Made by a program: the position numbers and the translations under genes. Shown here piece after piece: positions 60,823 to 64,000 of a stretch of DNA of 64,000 nt. The notes under the pieces were generated by a model. It saw only the letters and a program-made list of their open reading frames with translations. It was not told the origin of the DNA and ran no database searches. Origin of the DNA: CAYWIT01 sp964458415 (GTDB lineage: Bacteria > Pseudomonadota > Alphaproteobacteria > Micavibrionales > UBA2020); contig CAYWIT010000011.1 in NCBI GenBank assembly GCA_964458415.1, positions 1 to 64,000 on the forward strand. Direction: 5' to 3'. Position 1 is the stretch's first letter; every line of letters starts with the position of its first letter.

Positions 60823-62127
60823 ATGCTGGAAAGGTATTTTAGAAAAAAGGACAACGGTTTGAAAAGGCCTGTATTTTTTAGACCTTCAGCGGAGGCAAAA
60901 GAATCCGGCACTCATATCCCGGAGGATTTGCTGCGCCGGAAAGAGGCTCTCCGTAAAAAATTCCGGCAGGCCTTTGTTGCTGCCATCAGTCTCCCCATCG
61001 CAGCCTTTTCCGCCCATAAGCTGATTGAAAACAAAGACGCCGAAACCAATCTTGAAAAACCCGGGCTCGTCCTGACGATCAAGGAAATATTCGATCAGAA
61101 ATCTATCGAGCGCATGGGCCCGCAGATAGCCAGTCAGCAGCGGCTGGATCGCATATTTGAAAAAATGTCGCAGACAGAAATGGGCCACGACATTCTCCAA
61201 TACATCAAGACGCACAAAGTAAAAGTCAGCTTCTACGACAGCGCCGATAAAGATGACCAGATCAACCTGAAAGAAGGAAAACTTGGAACGTATCATCCAG
61301 ACAAAAACCTTATCAAGCTGAACGCCAAATCACCCGATGATGCTATCATGGTTACACTTGCGCATGAAGCCCGCCATGCGTGGCAGGCTCATAAAATAAA
61401 ATACTGGATGATAGAAGGCACCGCCGTCTCTCCGGAAAAAAAACTTCTGATCCGAAGATATGTTGAGGCCGACGCATTTGCCTACCAAACCGCTTTTGCC
61501 CTCGATTTTGAAAGCGACAGCGGAAAAAGGCTTGTTCTGGGCAGAAATGCAGAAGTTGACAAGACTTATAAATCAACAGATGCAGAAATGCGCGAGGCCT
61601 TGCGACAAGAGCTTATCAACGGCACCAGTCCGGCGCAGGCAAGGCTGACAATCCTAAGGCTGGCCTTTGAAACGCTGCAAGACCGCGGCTATGACAAGAA
61701 AAGCATCGAAGGTCTGGATCAAAACATTAATGCTCTGTACAAAAACAGCATTTCCCAGGATACAGACGTAATGGATGAAAAATCCATTACCGCCCTGCGC
61801 TCGCAAATCGAAAAGATTCGCAAAGAGCCTGACTGGGAAACCGTCATCAAATATCTGCGTAAATTCGGCAACATGGGCCTGCAGGATAATGACGTTAATT
61901 ATCTTGATGGCGTGCCTGATAAAGACATGACCAGCCTGGACTGGATGGGCGGACTTTCAGATCTTCGGGCGCCCCAGTTCAAAAAAATCAAATCAATGTA
62001 TGCGAGCATCCTTGAACAATCCCAAAATCTTTTTCTTGATGAGCCCGCGCAGACAGAACCCGCGGCAGAAGAACCCGTGCAAACACCGCCCCCACCCTCA
62101 AACGGCCCTTCAAATACACCGCGTTAA
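60823..62127 (+). CDS. HExxH metallopeptidase-like protein (DUF6782-like)
   Basis: The 434-residue protein has a possible membrane segment near the start (about 48-64, QAFVAAISLPIAAFSAH), then a zincin motif HEARH at 181-185 in VTLAHEARHAWQ and a candidate third ligand Glu in VEADAFAYQ (E215). The region before the motif predicts a sheet (KVSFYDSADK, IKLNAKSPDD). After it come helices (ALRQELINGTSPAQARL, ALRSQIEKIRKEP) and a Pro/Glu-rich tail. The family looks like DUF6782 putative metallopeptidases. No substrate is known. It follows rnd by 42 bases and is convergent with ppx (2 bases between stops). SD AAGG. Confidence 0.72.
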   Translation: MLERYFRKKDNGLKRPVFFRPSAEAKESGTHIPEDLLRRKEALRKKFRQAFVAAISLPIAAFSAHKLIENKDAETNLEKPGLVLTIKEIFDQKSIERMGPQIASQQRLDRIFEKMSQTEMGHDILQYIKTHKVKVSFYDSADKDDQINLKEGKLGTYHPDKNLIKLNAKSPDDAIMVTLAHEARHAWQAHKIKYWMIEGTAVSPEKKLLIRRYVEADAFAYQTAFALDFESDSGKRLVLGRNAEVDKTYKSTDAEMREALRQELINGTSPAQARLTILRLAFETLQDRGYDKKSIEGLDQNINALYKNSISQDTDVMDEKSITALRSQIEKIRKEPDWETVIKYLRKFGNMGLQDNDVNYLDGVPDKDMTSLDWMGGLSDLRAPQFKKIKSMYASILEQSQNLFLDEPAQTEPAAEEPVQTPPPPSNGPSNTPR

Positions 62128-62129
62128 GT

Positions 62130-63608
62130 TCATAGAATAACCGCCGTATATCCCGTAGCCCCAGCGATATCCTGCAAAGCATCGGCGATAATTTCGGCGT
62201 TGAGCGCCCCGCTCCGCACACCAAGCTCCAGACATATATTCTGATCTCGCACACTCAGTTTGCTCCGCGCGAGTAACGACAAAGCGCCGCCGGTCAGCAA
62301 ATATGCCAATTTCTGCGCATGTCCGACGACCACAGCATGATGAAACAATTCATCAGAAAGGATACGCCGCGCGGCTTGCACGGCAGAATCTCCGCTCCGC
62401 CCGCCATAGCGAACATATTGCGTCAAGGCCAGAAAGGCCCGCCCAGCGTGATCAAGCCCATAGAAAGGCAAGACAAGAATGCGTTCAAAAGCATGCGCCG
62501 CCTGATAGTCTTCATGTTCAAACCAGCCCGTATCGCTCAACAGGCACGCAGCCTCCAACAACCTTAAAAAAGGCGCTTGCGCGTCCGGAAACAACGGTTC
62601 CATCCACAAAGCGAGAACGCCAAAAGCGGAAATATCATCAAAACGGCTGATTTTATGCGCAATTTTGCGGCAACTGACAATCAAGGCATCCTGTTTCTGC
62701 AGGGACGGCGGCATCCGTTCGTACAAAAGCCCCTCGCGCAATCCTGTGCCGGAAAACACCAGCCGCGCCGCATGCGTCCGCTCAAGCAAGGCTTGCAATG
62801 TCAGCGCCGCAACCCCCATATCCCGCAGGCGTTTCTTTGAAAGTCCTGCCGTCTTTTCCAGCGAAGACAGACTCTGCCGCGTCAACAGGCTGGCATAGTC
62901 CAGCGCCTTGTTTCCTGGAATCGAATAATGATCCAGCACAAGCAAAGGATGGTCGGACAGTCGCATATGCGCCTTGGCCATCGACCGCCAGGCACCGCCC
63001 AATGCATAAAAATCGTTACCCGTGCAGTCTTTCAGAAAGCCGACACTCTCCAGTTGCTCTGCGACAACGCGCTGTCGCTCTTCCGGAGATTTCAAGGCCT
63101 GCAAACGGTGCGAACCGATGGGCAGGCTCACCTTGTTTTTAACCTGTCCGCCCTCAACCTGAATCAGTTCCAGCGACCCCCCGCCATAGTCGCCAATAAT
63201 GCCATTCTCCCCAAGCCCGTTCATCAGCACCCCCAGAGCGGAAAGCCGTGCCTCCTCGTCTCCGTCAACGACACGAATAACCAGACCGCACTCCTGTTCG
63301 ACACGGGCGATAAAATCAGCCCCGTCTTCCGCATCACGCAAAGCCGCCGTTGCCACCGCCAGAATATGACGAACCTTCATTGCCGCCAGCAACCCGGAAA
63401 AGCGACGGATACTCTCCAGCGCCTTTCTGGCCCCATCCGGGCTCAGCCGTCCTGTCGTCGCGAGATCGGCGCCAAGACTGCAGATATTACGTTCATTATG
63501 AATCCGCACTGGCGCCCGGTTGATACCATCGTAAACAACCAGCCGCACCGCATTCGACCCGATGTCAAGAACGGCCACGTAATCTTTCTTGGCATTCCGA
63601 ACGGACAT
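62130..63608 (-). CDS. Exopolyphosphatase / Ppx-GppA family phosphatase
   Basis: The 492-residue protein opens with VAVLDIGSNAVRLVVYDG (ATPase-like phosphate loop) and continues with NICSLGADL, AVATAALRDAEDG, GDEEARLSALGV and IGDYGGGSLELIQV, the family signatures. The C-terminal helical half contains an HD-like region (CLLSDTGWFEHEDYQAAHAF, about 365-385), as in Ppx. The enzyme removes phosphate from polyphosphate or ppGpp 5' ends, and I cannot decide between Ppx and GppA. The ATG at 63608 follows AAGGAAAGGAAA. An earlier in-frame ATG at 63638 is less likely. Confidence 0.88.
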   Translation of the reverse strand: MSVRNAKKDYVAVLDIGSNAVRLVVYDGINRAPVRIHNERNICSLGADLATTGRLSPDGARKALESIRRFSGLLAAMKVRHILAVATAALRDAEDGADFIARVEQECGLVIRVVDGDEEARLSALGVLMNGLGENGIIGDYGGGSLELIQVEGGQVKNKVSLPIGSHRLQALKSPEERQRVVAEQLESVGFLKDCTGNDFYALGGAWRSMAKAHMRLSDHPLLVLDHYSIPGNKALDYASLLTRQSLSSLEKTAGLSKKRLRDMGVAALTLQALLERTHAARLVFSGTGLREGLLYERMPPSLQKQDALIVSCRKIAHKISRFDDISAFGVLALWMEPLFPDAQAPFLRLLEAACLLSDTGWFEHEDYQAAHAFERILVLPFYGLDHAGRAFLALTQYVRYGGRSGDSAVQAARRILSDELFHHAVVVGHAQKLAYLLTGGALSLLARSKLSVRDQNICLELGVRSGALNAEIIADALQDIAGATGYTAVIL

Positions 63609-63756
63609 GACAATTTCCTTTCCTTCTCTTATAATCAAAGAGAAAGCAAAAAACTATGGCCTTTTGTCAGAGGCCTTGCGTCAGGGGGCGGCCTTTGGCC
63701 GATTATGCGTGCTAGAATTTTTGGACACGTTTCTTGAAATATCACATCGGCTGTTT

Positions 63757-64000
63757 TTAGCCTTCCTTGTCTTTGGATGGATCTGGCGCCCAAGCCGCAG
63801 GATGCACCGCTGGGCTCTCTCCATAACAGCCATAAACTGGTTTGTAATCGGGCCTATCCTCTATAACAGGGTCGGATTTTGTATAGTAACTGAAATCCAG
63901 CGACAGGTCAGAATGAAAATCAGCGGGCCCTGTGACGTCGGGCCGGACAAGGGTTTTGTTCAATATCTTCTTGAAGATTACAATATTTCCGCATCTCTCG
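63757..64000 (-). CDS. C-terminal part of an unknown protein (cut by the window edge)
   Basis: The minus-strand frame is open from the right edge (64000) to a stop at 63757, giving at least 80 residues: a short basic stretch (IVIFKKILNKTLV) followed by a Pro/Tyr/Asp-rich chain (DFSYYTKSDPVIEDRPDYKPVYG) and ending AWAPDPSKDKEG. It has no recognisable domain. A TTG at 63963 could start a 68-residue protein, but continued openness to the edge favours a longer gene. Codon use looks ordinary. Confidence 0.4.
   Translation of the reverse strand, partial: ERCGNIVIFKKILNKTLVRPDVTGPADFHSDLSLDFSYYTKSDPVIEDRPDYKPVYGCYGESPAVHPAAWAPDPSKDKEG

Noticed and set aside
62928..63737. Plus-strand frame opposite ppx
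   Set aside because: Antisense shadow; composition not protein-like.
1..64000. tRNA or rRNA genes, CRISPR arrays, insertion sequences or a prophage
   Set aside because: I saw no GGTTCRANNCC T-loop in a suitable context, no spaced direct repeats, and no transposase, integrase or phage structural gene.

Overview
The window reads as a stretch of chromosome from an alphaproteobacterium. The evidence is a DivK/PleD pair, a DUF4167 protein, an EipB-like (DUF1849) periplasmic protein, a lysC-ptsP-rodZ-ispG-prfA-prmC gene run, a phasin and acetoacetyl-CoA reductase pair with PhaR-type operators, and aspS next to rnd and ppx. The base composition is moderate and the genes are tightly packed, often with ATGA or TAATG overlaps. 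A Micavibrio-like or Rhodospirillales-like organism would fit, but nothing here fixes the genus. I saw no rRNA, tRNA, CRISPR array, insertion sequence, integrase or prophage gene.

Layout. 0-5 kb: end of an NlpC/P60 peptidase gene, a lipoprotein, clpB and a DUF4167 protein. 4.6-12.4 kb: a minus-strand housekeeping operon (lysC, ptsP, rodZ-like, ispG, prfA, prmC). 12.5-13.9 kb: purA. 14-19 kb: a first chaperone-usher locus with three spore-coat-U-like subunits, a PapD-like chaperone and a TcfC/CooC-like usher. 19-31 kb: acyl-CoA dehydrogenase, citrate synthase, a queuosine-salvage protein, a hydrolase, an MsbA-like exporter, a patatin, tsaB, a RutE-like nitroreductase, a degenerate polysaccharide deacetylase, Fe-superoxide dismutase and a secreted protein made of 11-residue repeats. 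31.9-35 kb: a divergent class A penicillin-binding protein. 35-42 kb: a second surface locus with two DUF4402 proteins, a PapD-like chaperone, a 1083-residue usher-like outer-membrane protein and an AMIN-type lipoprotein. 42-45 kb: a GNAT acetyltransferase and a second ABC exporter. 45-51 kb: a three-gene operon of a zincin-motif/VWA protein, a MoxR-like AAA+ ATPase and a small unknown protein. A divergent Kir-channel-like membrane protein without a recognisable selectivity filter lies beside it. 52-64 kb: phaB and phasin, pleD and divK, an EipB-like protein, a diguanylate cyclase, a pilin-like protein, aspS, rnd, a HExxH metallopeptidase-like protein, ppx and a cut-off gene at the right edge.

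How the genes fit together. Acyl-CoA dehydrogenase, citrate synthase, PhaB and phasin handle acetyl-CoA and storage polyester. DivK, PleD and the second GGDEF protein couple the cell cycle to cyclic-di-GMP. The two chaperone-usher-type loci suggest a surface-attached or predatory/associative lifestyle, which is inference. The parts that fit least well with described systems are the VWA/AAA operon with its Kir-like neighbour, and the DUF4402 secretion locus.
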